Assembly: GCA_910579205.1 (NCBI GenBank)
Contig: CAJTTD010000009.1
Coordinates: 31,388-95,387 of the forward strand
Reading direction: 5' to 3'
From: an uncultured Christensenella sp.
Lineage (GTDB): Bacteria > Bacillota > Clostridia > Christensenellales > Pumilibacteraceae
DNA length: 64,000 nt
A program made the translations under genes and the position numbers. Shown here piece after piece: positions 25,402-34,571 of the stretch. How positions within the stretch are numbered: the stretch's first letter is position 1; the number at the start of each line of letters is the position of its first letter. The notes below the pieces were generated by a model that was given only the letters and a program-made list of their open reading frames with translations, ran no database searches and was not told the origin of the DNA.

Positions 25402-26975
25402 TTTATGTACCCCATTAGTCTGACGTTATTGGCGGGCACGCCGTCGAGCACTCGCTTTACGCCCGCCTTTTCGTAAGTTATCCTATATCTGTGTTCGCCC
25501 GCGTACTCCACTTTGCAAATGCTGCGCACGTCGGACGCCGCCATTTGCTCGCGGTCGTATTTTGCGCCGTGTTCGGGCCACGGCGTGTCCGCGTCGAGCT
25601 TGACTGGTCTGGGCTTTTTCTTTTTTATAAGCCCTTCCGCTTCGAGATAGCCGTATTCGCGCTCAAACGACAGTCCGCTCGATTTGTACAAAACATACGA
25701 ACGCTTGTGCGGGGCTTGGCTGCGTTCTATCTTTATATAGCCTTTTTCCGATACGGTCTTGGGCGGTTCAAACTCGAATATATCCGCATGCTCGTCCCAC
25801 GGCTCGCACAACGACGCGCTCAGTCGCTCGGCATAGCCCTCGTCGCAAAGCTGCTCGACGGTCAGTTTTTTTTCGCTGCCGTCGGTGAGCTTGACGCGGT
25901 ATTTAAGCGCCCCGTCGTTTACCTTTTGAAATTCCCGCACACCTTTTTTGTATTTGAGATTGTCTTTGCCGAACAGCTTGAACGCGCGCGAATGCACGTC
26001 CCAAAGCTCGAGCTTGAGCGGCTTTGCGTCGCCGCCGCAAACAAACTCTTCGCGCACTTCCAGCTCGTCGCTTAGCGTTTTTACCACTTGCTCGGCAGTG
26101 GGGCGCGCAGCGGGATCGGCGGCGAGCATCCAATTTATCAGCGACCGCAGCGTTGCCTCCGTGTTTCCGCCTATGGGCGTATCGAATTTTTTGTCTATGG
26201 TAATGCGCTTGCCCAAGCACGCAGCTGCGCCCGCCGTGCCGCGATCCATGTCTATATCGGGGAACGCGCCAGTCCACCAGCGGTGAAAGGTGATGCCGAG
26301 CGAAAACACGTCCGCCGCCGTCGTTATCGTATCGGGCGGCGCGCTGTTTTCGTCCAGTCCGTACACTATCGTTTCGGGGCTTTGGTATCCGTCCGTGCCG
26401 CCTATGCTATCCCATGACGGTATGCCGTCGGTAGGGTACGACGAATCGAAATCTATCAAGTACGGCACGTACTCGCCGCCCGTTTTAACTACGACGAAGT
26501 TCTTTTCCTTGATGTCGCCGTGGATAACGCCGCATGCGTGCAAACGCGCGAGCGAGCGGGCGGCGGACAGCGCCAAGCTTATGAACTTTGCCGTGTCGAT
26601 TCCGCTAAGATCGCAGTCGTCGGGCAGCGCGCCGCTTATGTGCGGCGTTACCGTAACGAACATTTTTTCGTCGTCCCAAAAGTTTTCTATTTCCGCCGCT
26701 ATGCGATCGCCGTCGCACGTAAGCCCGCTCATGCGCTTTCTAAGCTCGGCTTGCTTGTTTTCCACATAGTCCGCCGCCGCCTTGTATTTTTCGTACACCG
26801 CCTTGGGCGCGCTTTTGTCGGGGTAGCGCACGTGCATATTGCGCTTGATAAAATACGTTTTGCCGCCGCTCATGCCCAGCACATACTCGCCGCTTCCCGT
26901 TATCTTCCACGACAAGGCGGGCGGGCTTTTGATGACGAATTCGTCTTTTACGGTGTAACTTCCGTGATATTTCAT
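25398..26975 (-). CDS. Serine/threonine protein kinase
   Basis: 525-residue Hanks-type kinase. Seen motifs are the ATP-binding lysine in TYFIKR (Lys44), the catalytic loop HGDIKEKNF (Asp154), a metal-binding DFD (175-177) in place of DFG, the PE motif YQSPETIVYG, and SLGITFHRWWTG in subdomain IX. The kinase ends near residue 330; residues 330-525 form an extra domain of unknown fold. No transmembrane segment or PASTA repeat occurs, unlike PrkC/StkP. It follows the second vWA gene by about 18 bases and overlaps the PP2C gene. Confidence 0.9.
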   Translation of the reverse strand: MKYHGSYTVKDEFVIKSPPALSWKITGSGEYVLGMSGGKTYFIKRNMHVRYPDKSAPKAVYEKYKAAADYVENKQAELRKRMSGLTCDGDRIAAEIENFWDDEKMFVTVTPHISGALPDDCDLSGIDTAKFISLALSAARSLARLHACGVIHGDIKEKNFVVVKTGGEYVPYLIDFDSSYPTDGIPSWDSIGGTDGYQSPETIVYGLDENSAPPDTITTAADVFSLGITFHRWWTGAFPDIDMDRGTAGAAACLGKRITIDKKFDTPIGGNTEATLRSLINWMLAADPAARPTAEQVVKTLSDELEVREEFVCGGDAKPLKLELWDVHSRAFKLFGKDNLKYKKGVREFQKVNDGALKYRVKLTDGSEKKLTVEQLCDEGYAERLSASLCEPWDEHADIFEFEPPKTVSEKGYIKIERSQAPHKRSYVLYKSSGLSFEREYGYLEAEGLIKKKKPRPVKLDADTPWPEHGAKYDREQMAASDVRSICKVEYAGEHRYRITYEKAGVKRVLDGVPANNVRLMGYIK

Positions 26976-26993
26976 ATCCTTTTTCCTTTTACG

Positions 26994-27692
26994 TCAAGCG
27001 GCTACGGACGCCGCGATAAGCTTGATTATGTCGTCGAAAGACACGTTGTCAAGCCCGCGGTGCATTTCGACCGGACGGAAAATGCTTCTGTCGTAATTTT
27101 GATGCATTTTTTCGTACACCGTTTTCGCGGGCGCAAAAATGACGAGCCGCTTATTTCGATCGCGCAACTTTGTGGGATATCTCTGCGTGCATTGCCACAT
27201 TTCCAACAGCCCGTCCTCGTCGGGCATCTCGCTCGGATAGCCGGCGTACTTTTTGCGGTCTCGCAAAGGTATAGCCGTTGTATCGGCAAACAGCGTTATC
27301 ACTTGTCTGTCGTATCTGCCCGTCGCAACGAAATCGGACTTCATCGCGTAGTACAGCGCTTCCAGCCCGTTGGCATCCTCGCCGCAGCCGCCCGTCGCAC
27401 GCAAGTTGTCGAGATATGCGGCGAACTCGCCGTCCTCGGACGGAAGCTCGAAAAACACGCTTTCCGTCATCGACTGCGCGCCGTCCGATTTGTAATCTCT
27501 GAACACTATCACTTTTATGCGCAACATGTCCACGGTGTCGCGATTGTCGCTTAACGCTTTTACGAAGTCGGTGTAAAAACGCTTTGCATTGCGCTTTACG
27601 CTGTCGAAGCACGGCGACATGCTGCCCGTGCCGTCTATGCAAAATACGAGATCGACTTTGCGGTCTTTGCCTATCCTATTGGGATCGAACAT
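26994..27692 (-). CDS. von Willebrand factor A domain protein (copy 2)
   Basis: 232-residue single vWA domain. The MIDAS motif is DLVFCIDGTGSMSP (DGTGS at 20-24, a DxTxS form), with later MIDAS positions in RATGGCGEDANGLEALYYAM and ITLFADTTAIPLRD. The start at 27692 is set by AAAGGAGAACCGTT upstream. It is a close paralogue of the next gene. vWA proteins of the TerY type are found with PP2C and kinase genes, where they are thought to scaffold or be phosphorylated; here the kinase follows directly downstream. Confidence 0.88.
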   Translation of the reverse strand: MFDPNRIGKDRKVDLVFCIDGTGSMSPCFDSVKRNAKRFYTDFVKALSDNRDTVDMLRIKVIVFRDYKSDGAQSMTESVFFELPSEDGEFAAYLDNLRATGGCGEDANGLEALYYAMKSDFVATGRYDRQVITLFADTTAIPLRDRKKYAGYPSEMPDEDGLLEMWQCTQRYPTKLRDRNKRLVIFAPAKTVYEKMHQNYDRSIFRPVEMHRGLDNVSFDDIIKLIAASVAA

Positions 27693-27762
27693 AACGGTTC
27701 TCCTTTTGTTTGTGGTTTTATTGTACTTACCGTGCGGCGGATTGTAAATAAAGATCTTTGCA

Positions 27763-27798
27763 AAAACAAAAGAGAGCTTGCAATAATTACAAGCTCTC
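27763..27798 (-). terminator. Intrinsic terminator between the two vWA genes
   Basis: On the minus strand a 9-bp stem (GAGAGCTTG with its complement) is followed by TTTTGTTTT. It lies after vWA copy 1 and before vWA copy 2, so expression of the downstream kinase-phosphatase genes may depend on partial read-through or a separate promoter. Confidence 0.8.
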
Positions 27799-27814
27799 CC
27801 ATCCGCGGCATTTG

Positions 27815-28516
27815 TTACGCGCTCGCAACGGACGCCGCTATTATCTTTATTATATCGCCGAAATCTATATCGCCCAAGCCCGCATCGTAACTGACCGCTT
27901 GAAAAACGCTGCGTTCGAGACGGGGTTTGAGTTGTTCGTACTTGGTGCCGCTCGGCGCGAACATGACGAGCCGCTTGGTTTTGTCGCGCAGCTTTAAGCC
28001 CTTTTCTTGTTTGACGCACGCCCATGTTTCCACAAGCCCGTTTTCGTCCACCATGTCGGCGGGATATCCCGAGCACGCTTTGCGTTCGCCCAAGTCGAGC
28101 GCGTCCGTATCGGTAAACAATACGATGACTTGTCTGTCCTTGTCGCCCGTCGCTATAAAATCGGACTTCATCGCGTAGTACAGCGCCTCCAGCCCGTTCT
28201 CGGGCGCGTCGCCGCCGCCGTTTGCGGTTATCCCGTCCATGTATTTGACGAAATCGGCTTCGTCTTGGGGAAGTTCGAAAAACATGCTCTCTTGCATCGC
28301 CTCGTCGCCGTCTTCCTCGTAGTCTCTGAACACGATCGTTTTTATGCGCATCGAGTCGATGTCGCTGTGCATGTCGGTAAGCTCCCTTACCAGATCGCTT
28401 TTGAACTTGACGGCGTTTTTCTTTACGCTGTCTATGTACGGGACCATGCTTCCCGTCCCGTCAATGCAAAGCACTATGTCGAGTTTTCTCTTTGTTTCGG
28501 TGATGTTTGCTACCAT
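27815..28516 (-). CDS. von Willebrand factor A domain protein (copy 1)
   Basis: 233-residue vWA domain with MIDAS motif IVLCIDGTGSMVPYID (DGTGS at 19-23), TANGGGDAPENGLEALYYAM and VIVLFTDTDALDLGE. It is similar to copy 2 along its whole length, including the C-terminal DIIKIIAASVAS, so the pair arose by tandem duplication. AAGGAG lies 11 bases before the ATG. No signal peptide or membrane segment is present. Confidence 0.88.
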   Translation of the reverse strand: MVANITETKRKLDIVLCIDGTGSMVPYIDSVKKNAVKFKSDLVRELTDMHSDIDSMRIKTIVFRDYEEDGDEAMQESMFFELPQDEADFVKYMDGITANGGGDAPENGLEALYYAMKSDFIATGDKDRQVIVLFTDTDALDLGERKACSGYPADMVDENGLVETWACVKQEKGLKLRDKTKRLVMFAPSGTKYEQLKPRLERSVFQAVSYDAGLGDIDFGDIIKIIAASVASA

Positions 28517-28563
28517 TTATGCGTTTTCTCCTTTTTTCGGCGGTATTCCCTTACCGTGGCTTT

Positions 28564-28592
28564 ATGATACCAGCTGAGTTATGAACGCGCAA
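28564..28592 (-). promoter_or_regulatory. Weak candidate promoter for vWA copy 1
   Basis: TTGCGC and TATCAT with a 17-bp spacer on the minus strand, located between a terminator hairpin and the vWA start. Both hexamers have two mismatches, so this is only a candidate. Confidence 0.35.
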
Positions 28593-28609
28593 CGCCGATA
28601 TCCGCAAAA

Positions 28610-28641
28610 TCAAAAAGAGACTTGCAGATTTTACAAGTCTC
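28610..28641 (-). terminator. Intrinsic terminator upstream of vWA copy 1
   Basis: A GAGACTTG/CAAGTCTC stem followed by TTTTT on the minus strand. The stem sequence is nearly the same as that of the terminator at 27763-27798, so the duplicated vWA unit seems to have carried its terminator with it. Confidence 0.75.
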
Positions 28642-28648
28642 TTCGTTT

Positions 28649-28883
28649 TAGCCATTCGGGGATGGAACACAGAAGGGCTAAGCCGCATATTTACGGCATA
28701 TTTCGCCCCCTTACGTCGCTTGACGTTCCGCAGAGGGTACAACGGCATTCCGTAAGCGTCGAACTATGCTCGTTCTATTAGGCGTACGAGTTTTAGCAAA
28801 CAAGCTGTACTCTCTGTAGTACCGCAAGTGCGGTTTGACGCAGTTTCACACCGCGTTTGCCGCTAAAACCTTGCGGAAGTTCG
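28649..28883. repeat. MITE-like element, copy A (inverted relative to 47977-48261)
   Basis: A non-coding element of about 235 bp that aligns with the reverse complement of 47977-48261 over most of its length. It begins with TAGCCATTCGG, the terminal repeat of the other copy, and carries several hairpins such as ACCGCA/TGCGGT. The far end lacks the matching inverted terminal repeat and a middle segment is shorter, so this copy is decayed. It fills most of the gap between the RyR gene and the vWA genes. Confidence 0.8.
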
Positions 28884-28994
28884 AACACAGCATTGCTAAG
28901 CATACGTTATAATGCGCAAGCTCGCCTTTATATTACACGCCGTCGGCAGTCATATTATTGCGCCAAGGTCGAAGTATCTACCGATTTACCGACG

Positions 28995-29285
28995 TTACTG
29001 CTTTTTTATGGAATAGCCGAGCTTTATCAACAGCTTGAGCGTCTCGAGCGAAGTGCGGCGGTCATAATCCTTTTCGCTTTCGGGCAGCTCGTCGTAAGGT
29101 ACGAGCAGCGGGTGCACTTTTTTGTCGCGATCGAGCGTTTCACCGTATACCCAGCCCTCGTCAACGCGACCTTTTGCCCACACCTCGTGCGTGTTTTCGG
29201 CAAGCCGTTCGGATATCTCCGCTATTTCTTTGTCCACCGCCACGTCGCTCGTATCGATAGGTTGCGGGATATATTTGTTGTTCAT
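28995..29285 (-). CDS. RyR-domain protein
   Basis: 96-residue protein with a complete ryanodine-receptor (RyR) domain: THEVWAKGRVDEGWVYGETL, KVHPLLVPYDELPESEKDYD and RRTSLETLKLLIKLGY. RyR domains in bacteria occur in predicted signalling and conflict systems and probably bind a small ligand. The start at 29285 is supported by TTGGAGGGTGTT upstream and overlaps the stop of the 1389-residue membrane protein by four bases, so the two are co-translated and probably partners. Confidence 0.9.
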   Translation of the reverse strand: MNNKYIPQPIDTSDVAVDKEIAEISERLAENTHEVWAKGRVDEGWVYGETLDRDKKVHPLLVPYDELPESEKDYDRRTSLETLKLLIKLGYSIKKQ

Positions 29286-32200
29286 AACACCCTCCAAGGT
29301 TTTTGTTTTTTGCCCACAAGACATCCGTTTAAATATATGCCGAGGCTCTTTTGATATCCATCGTTTTCTTCTACCGAAATATAATATTCGTCCTCCTCGC
29401 CATTCGTCCCTTCCAGTTGAATGTCGGCGCTTATGCCGCGCGGTATACCTATAAGCAATCGGTTATCTGCGTCTTTACTGTCTTTTTCGTGCGTTATTTC
29501 GAAAATGAACGGTTTTTTGCCGTCGAAGATCTTAGCCGCGCTCGCTTGTGGTACATTTTTGAGCGAACCGTTTACAAACGCCGCAACTATATCGTATTCG
29601 CGCCACTCGCATAGCAATATAAATTTATCATATTTGCTATCTTCGTTTTCGCATTTTTTCTTTACTATATTGGGGTTATATACACATTTGTTCGTACATT
29701 TCCCGCTGCTCGAATACTTGTCGAAAAACTCACAACCGTCAAATATTTCCTTTACTTGATCCGCCTTGTCTTTCACCGCTTCTCGTAAATTGCATAAGTC
29801 GTGCGTCTTATAGTATTTCTCCAACTGCTTGCGGATCTCTTTGTCGTACCCGTCTTTTACAAGATTTTTATATATGCTTATATCGTTGTCTTTAAAATTA
29901 TATATGCGCTCTTCCACATTTTCATTTAAGACATTTTTAATTGCGCTCAGCGTGTCGAGATCGTCAAAACCATCGGTAGCCGCCTGCCCCTTTTTCCGAA
30001 TTTCTTCTAAGATGTTGTTAATACCTTTGTCGCTAATGTGTTGCGCAACTATACTTTTTATCGTATCTTTTTTTATTTTAGTTCCGTTGACTTTTATGTC
30101 GGACGGCTTCGCTTCCACAAGACACGCATGCAGTTTTAGATCGATGTTCTTGTGCGCAAGTTTCGTTATTTCCCCTGCGGTGTCGCGCTCCAAAGCAAAA
30201 TCGTTAAATTCGCGCTCCGTATGACATCTATAACCCTCGCTGCGCATATACGCGTTCCAGCGGCGGTGCTCCAGCCAAACCGCGCGTTTTTCATTGTCAG
30301 TGGCATTCTGGGGAATACACGTATTTTTATACGAATTATGTATCGCTACGGCAATGGACGATCCGCGCGAATACGAATCCAACATAAACTCTTCTTTACC
30401 GCCGTCGTTGCCGTACGCGCAATTGGCTATCAGCGCGCGACGTTCGGCGTCCGACATGCGGATGTTGCCGTACTCAAACCGATCGCGCAACGAGCCGAAC
30501 GGATTGAGCAAAACTCCGTTAGCATTTATCGCGCCCGCCACGCTTTCCCGCAGCGAGTCGCACAACTCGCCGTTTTCTATGACATAATTGACGGGGATAT
30601 GGTTGACGGGTTTATTCTTTGGCGCTTTTTTGCGAGCGATCTCGCGACTTATCCATTCGGCGGCGCGCATGTTCACTTCGTCCGAGCCGAGAGCGACAAG
30701 CACGTAATCTATATCAACTGCATTGTTACCGCCCCTTTCTGTTTTTCCGCGGCTTTTTGCGGGATCGGCTGCTGTCGTTTCTATGTTTTCCGCTGCGCTC
30801 TTACTTGCAGCGGTAGATTTCTTGTCCGACTTCTTGTCCGACTTCTTTTCAGCTGACGGTTCACCGCCAGCGTTAGGATCGAACTCGCTTTTCCATATCT
30901 CGCCGTTGATAAATTTATCGAACTCGCTTTTGAACAACTTCGTGCCGAATTCCGCTTCGACAAACCTAAATTCGCAGTAACTGTTTTCGTTTTCGTTATA
31001 ATTACATCTATCCGCCGCAAAAACTTCGGGCATGTCGAATTCAAATTGTTGCCGAGACTGATCGGCGTCGAGCGACAGCACCCCTATGCGCAGTTTTGTA
31101 GGGCATATAACTTGTCCGTTGCCTTGCGTTTGTTGATTTTCGGAGTTTTGCCTATTGTCGAGCATTTGCCCGCACCAATATGTCGCCTTTAAAAACTCCT
31201 TGGCTATTCTGCCGCTGCCCACTATCAACACGTTCAGTTTGCCCGTATCGTAACCTTGTTCCGTTTTGAGCGCGGTGTACAGCGGAACGGACTGCGCATT
31301 GCATTCGTCCTTTTCCCTGTCGCCGTCGAGAAGATTGTATACGAGATTGCGGTACTCGTTTATGCATTTAAATACCGACGAGACCCGCTTTTTATTCCAA
31401 ACATTTATGTTGGGATTTACCGCATCATGCAGTTCTTTATTGACGCAATTAACGGCGTCGTAAATATCGGTTTCGAAACGCGCTTTTCCCAGTAAATATT
31501 TTTTTATATCTTTCTTATTCGCTTTTGCTTCTTTTTTGTTTTTATCGCTTTTATAATATTTAAAATCCTTGATATATTGAGTAAACTCGCCGTTCGCATT
31601 GCCGTTAGCCGTTAATATGCGCGCCGCTTTTATTTGCTTAAACGCATTGTTGACAAGTTTATTTATATATTTGTCGTGCCTTTTGCCGTGCTCGTTTAGT
31701 AATTCTATCTCGCTTTCAAAAGACACGTCTACGGCTTGTCCCTTTTCTTTTTGCGCGTTGATCGCTTTTACGAACGCGTTGCACAGTTCGGCAAACTTGC
31801 GCATGATCGAGGTTTTGCTTTTGCCGTCTTTAGCCGTAGCCTCTTGTTTGGATTTTTCATCTGCTTTAGTTTTTTCTACCGCGTCTTGTTTGATTTCATC
31901 TGTTTTTGCCACATTTACCGCAGTTTCTTGTTTAAGATTGCCGTTTTTGCAGTTTACTGCAATTTTTTTCAATTCATTTAAATAATCGGCTACCGTAGTG
32001 AGTTGCGATATTGTTTCGGGGACGTTAATCGATTTTACAAATTCATTATATAATTCTATGAACGCATTGAAAACGCCTTTCTGGTCTACGGCTTGATCGT
32101 TTTGCGCTTTTTGTACTTGCGCCTCAATTTTCTCAAGCTTTATGAACGCACTATCGTAAATTTGGGCTAAATCGTCCGTATTTTTCTTGCCGATCAAAAA

Positions 32201-33451
32201 TTCCTTTTCCCATTCGTCTCGCGCCGCGCCAATGATTGCGTCTGCTTTTTCGTTGCGCGTAAATACATACATTTCCATGTTATACGCTCTTGTCCACGAC
32301 GGAAGCCGCTTGGTCTTTGTCCATACCGTCTTATCCGATCGCGTGCTGTACAGCGAAACTGCCGTTTGCAAGTTGTTTTCAACGCCTTGCTTTGCGTCGA
32401 AGTCGTTACCGTCAACCAAAAAGTATACGGTTTTTCTGTGTATATATTTATTTATTTTTTTCTTAAACAAAAAGTTTAAAATGCGATAAATAACGAATTT
32501 TATATTTCCGAAAGTCCAATACATTCGCAAATTGAGCACATCGTCTTTTAAGCATATGGCGTCGATGTCCTTGGCGCGCTTCAACAGTTCGGAGCTGTTT
32601 TCCGAGCCTTTATCCGTATAAACGTCTGTAAAAATTATTACGCTGTCAACAATTTCGCAATATTCCGCATTTCCGTGTTTCTGCTTAAATTCGTCGCGTT
32701 TTTTATTGTCCAATAGCAACTGTTCGCGCAGTCTGTATATGCTTTCCGCTGTTTCTATGGAATACTGATTTAGCTCGGAAAACACGTATTTTACGGTTTT
32801 TCGATTGAAGAAAAGGCGAATTTTGGGGAAAAACCTACCTAAAATGTCAAAGATGGCAAAGCCGCCGACGAGCGGAGCAAGTACAGTCATGCTGCCCGCG
32901 ATAATGTGAAAAATGTGAATTATTCCCGTGCTGCCGAAAACCTTTTGCCCGATATCGACTATGTTCGCATATCCCGCATCAAGACTGAAATATTGCAGCG
33001 TATATAGCAATGTGTGTGCGATTTGATGATCTTTAGAAGATAGCACTTCGTCCGCATAAGGATACCCGATGACGACCGACATTTGTAAAAACAGTACGAC
33101 CAAAAACGCTATGCCCGTAAGCGCGCCTATTTTATAGCGTTGATTCAATTTGATAAGGTTGGTCAGCACACACAGCCCGATAACTCCGCAAGCAGCCGAA
33201 CATGTCAACAGATAGTACGCCGATCGCATATTTATGACTGTATTGTCTTCATTCGCTCCGTTGTGAATACCGCGCATGATCACAAGAAGCCCGACAGATC
33301 CTATCGACACGATCAATATCGACACGGCAATAATTACTTTAAAAATTCGCTTGAACTTAAAGTGTAAAAAATAATTGATAACAACAAAAATTACGGCCGC
33401 TGCAGTCAAAAGAATCAATATCACCATCATAGCAATCATAGCATCCGACAT
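29282..33451 (-). CDS. Large membrane protein with Rossmann-like (TrkA-N) and RyR-like regions
   Basis: 1389-residue protein. About five membrane segments lie in the first 210 residues (for example IAMMVILILLTAAAVIFVVI). The cytoplasmic part contains a long lysine/glutamate-rich helical region (450-700), a nucleotide-binding start LNVLIVGSGRIAKEFL near residue 737, a second Rossmann-like strand IDYVLVALGSDEVNMRAAEW near 914, and LEHRRWNAYMRSEGY near 1059, the opening of an RyR-like domain. This resembles membrane TrkA-N/RyR sensors of bacterial signalling systems. The coupled small RyR gene and the kinase/vWA locus downstream suggest it is the receptor. Confidence 0.75.
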   Translation of the reverse strand: MSDAMIAMMVILILLTAAAVIFVVINYFLHFKFKRIFKVIIAVSILIVSIGSVGLLVIMRGIHNGANEDNTVINMRSAYYLLTCSAACGVIGLCVLTNLIKLNQRYKIGALTGIAFLVVLFLQMSVVIGYPYADEVLSSKDHQIAHTLLYTLQYFSLDAGYANIVDIGQKVFGSTGIIHIFHIIAGSMTVLAPLVGGFAIFDILGRFFPKIRLFFNRKTVKYVFSELNQYSIETAESIYRLREQLLLDNKKRDEFKQKHGNAEYCEIVDSVIIFTDVYTDKGSENSSELLKRAKDIDAICLKDDVLNLRMYWTFGNIKFVIYRILNFLFKKKINKYIHRKTVYFLVDGNDFDAKQGVENNLQTAVSLYSTRSDKTVWTKTKRLPSWTRAYNMEMYVFTRNEKADAIIGAARDEWEKEFLIGKKNTDDLAQIYDSAFIKLEKIEAQVQKAQNDQAVDQKGVFNAFIELYNEFVKSINVPETISQLTTVADYLNELKKIAVNCKNGNLKQETAVNVAKTDEIKQDAVEKTKADEKSKQEATAKDGKSKTSIMRKFAELCNAFVKAINAQKEKGQAVDVSFESEIELLNEHGKRHDKYINKLVNNAFKQIKAARILTANGNANGEFTQYIKDFKYYKSDKNKKEAKANKKDIKKYLLGKARFETDIYDAVNCVNKELHDAVNPNINVWNKKRVSSVFKCINEYRNLVYNLLDGDREKDECNAQSVPLYTALKTEQGYDTGKLNVLIVGSGRIAKEFLKATYWCGQMLDNRQNSENQQTQGNGQVICPTKLRIGVLSLDADQSRQQFEFDMPEVFAADRCNYNENENSYCEFRFVEAEFGTKLFKSEFDKFINGEIWKSEFDPNAGGEPSAEKKSDKKSDKKSTAASKSAAENIETTAADPAKSRGKTERGGNNAVDIDYVLVALGSDEVNMRAAEWISREIARKKAPKNKPVNHIPVNYVIENGELCDSLRESVAGAINANGVLLNPFGSLRDRFEYGNIRMSDAERRALIANCAYGNDGGKEEFMLDSYSRGSSIAVAIHNSYKNTCIPQNATDNEKRAVWLEHRRWNAYMRSEGYRCHTEREFNDFALERDTAGEITKLAHKNIDLKLHACLVEAKPSDIKVNGTKIKKDTIKSIVAQHISDKGINNILEEIRKKGQAATDGFDDLDTLSAIKNVLNENVEERIYNFKDNDISIYKNLVKDGYDKEIRKQLEKYYKTHDLCNLREAVKDKADQVKEIFDGCEFFDKYSSSGKCTNKCVYNPNIVKKKCENEDSKYDKFILLCEWREYDIVAAFVNGSLKNVPQASAAKIFDGKKPFIFEITHEKDSKDADNRLLIGIPRGISADIQLEGTNGEEDEYYISVEENDGYQKSLGIYLNGCLVGKKQKPWRVL

Positions 33452-33541
33452 TTTATATATCTCCCTATCTTTTTCGTGTTTCTGCCATAATACAAAATCG
33501 ATAGCTTTCGATTATGACATTACCTATTAGAATGTAATTGA

Positions 33542-33570
33542 ATTATACTACAAACAAGTATAAAAATCAA
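33542..33570 (-). promoter_or_regulatory. Promoter of the membrane RyR gene
   Basis: TTGATT and TATAAT with a 17-bp spacer on the minus strand, about 90 bases upstream of the start at 33451. The -10 is a perfect match. Confidence 0.7.
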
Positions 33571-34173
33571 CACTTATCTACAAATTTATACTATTTTTAT
33601 TGCCGTTTTAAGTTTGCGAATTTATTATGAATTATCTATTTATTCGGCATGACTGTTATCAAACAAATCGATAATATCAAGTGCGTTTTAAATTTTTGCC
33701 GTCGGATGCGGCTGTGTACCTCCGTTCGCATGTGCGTTAAGACTTCCGACGATGCGTCTTTTTTTGCGTTTTTGCACATTTTTTTACTTGACATGATAGT
33801 TTATCGCAGATTTTCGATGTTTTTATAGAATTTTGATATCGTTATAGCTCATACGTTTATGCGTTTTTTGATAGTTTATGTTTACATTTTCGCGCAGTGT
33901 TTTTTGAAATGAAATGCTAAATTTTATTTGATTTTGTCGGCGGTATTTAAATTGCGATTTACACTAACAAATTGTCGGCGTTTAGTCGGCGCAATAGTGT
34001 GTCTTGTCCATGATAATGTTTGATATATATGGCGGCGTTTTAAATACATTTATTTGTCTTATGATACCGCGTGCCGAACAACTATGCCATAAGCTCGGCT
34101 TGATATTTACATATTGTCGTCTGTTTGTCTGAGCATACAAATAATTTTTAAAATCAGTTTTACAAGTACTTTG
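33571..34173. other. AT-rich gap with one structured segment
   Basis: No gene is supported. At about 33696-33768 a CGTCGGA/TCCGACG stem encloses smaller pairings and is followed by TCTTTTTTT on the plus strand, which could be a terminator or a small structured RNA. The remainder is AT-rich with no recognisable feature. Confidence 0.4.
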
Positions 34174-34199
34174 TTATACGCCGCACGCTTGAATGCGGA

Positions 34200-34434
34200 G
34201 CAAATGCCGATAGGTGCGCGCGATATTTCGGCGGTATCTTTGCGTACATATGCACACGGTCTGCGCATGCGTAGCCTCTATAATTTCCACCCATTTCCAT
34301 GCACATAGCTCTCTTAATTTTTTCCCTATGTCGGCTTTATACTTTCCGCATATCGTTTTTTGTCTGTATTTCGGCGCAAATACTATATGGTACTTGCAAT
34401 CCCATTTCGTATGTGTTAAACTATTTTCATCCAT
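34200..34434 (-). pseudogene. tnpA: IS200/IS605-family transposase TnpA remnant
   Basis: The N-terminal part of a Y1 transposase is clear: HTKWDCKYHIVFAPKYRQKT and KYKADIGKKLRELCAWKWVE. After EIIEA the frame is lost; the expected continuation (DRVHMYAKIPPKYR) is found in another frame, so there is a frameshift, and the catalytic-tyrosine half is missing. It is an inactive relic about one third to one half of normal length. Confidence 0.85.
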
Positions 34435-34441
34435 TTGGATC

Positions 34442-34499
34442 GACCTCCTATGTTCTTTTGCTCGGTGTCGGAACCGGCTCTATTGTAACATAGGAGGTC
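34442..34499 (-). promoter_or_regulatory. IS200-type leader stem that sequesters the tnpA Shine-Dalgarno
   Basis: A perfect 13-bp inverted repeat (GACCTCCTATGTT at 34442-34454 and its complement at 34487-34499). On the minus strand the 3' arm contains AGGAGG, the ribosome-binding site of the transposase relic. IS200 elements are known to limit TnpA translation and impinging transcription with such a stem. Confidence 0.75.
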
Positions 34500-34571
34500 T
34501 TTTTTGTCTCTTTGCATCGCTTAAGCTATTAGCGACCACTTAGCAAGTAGTTTTGTTCCGTAATATGAAAC

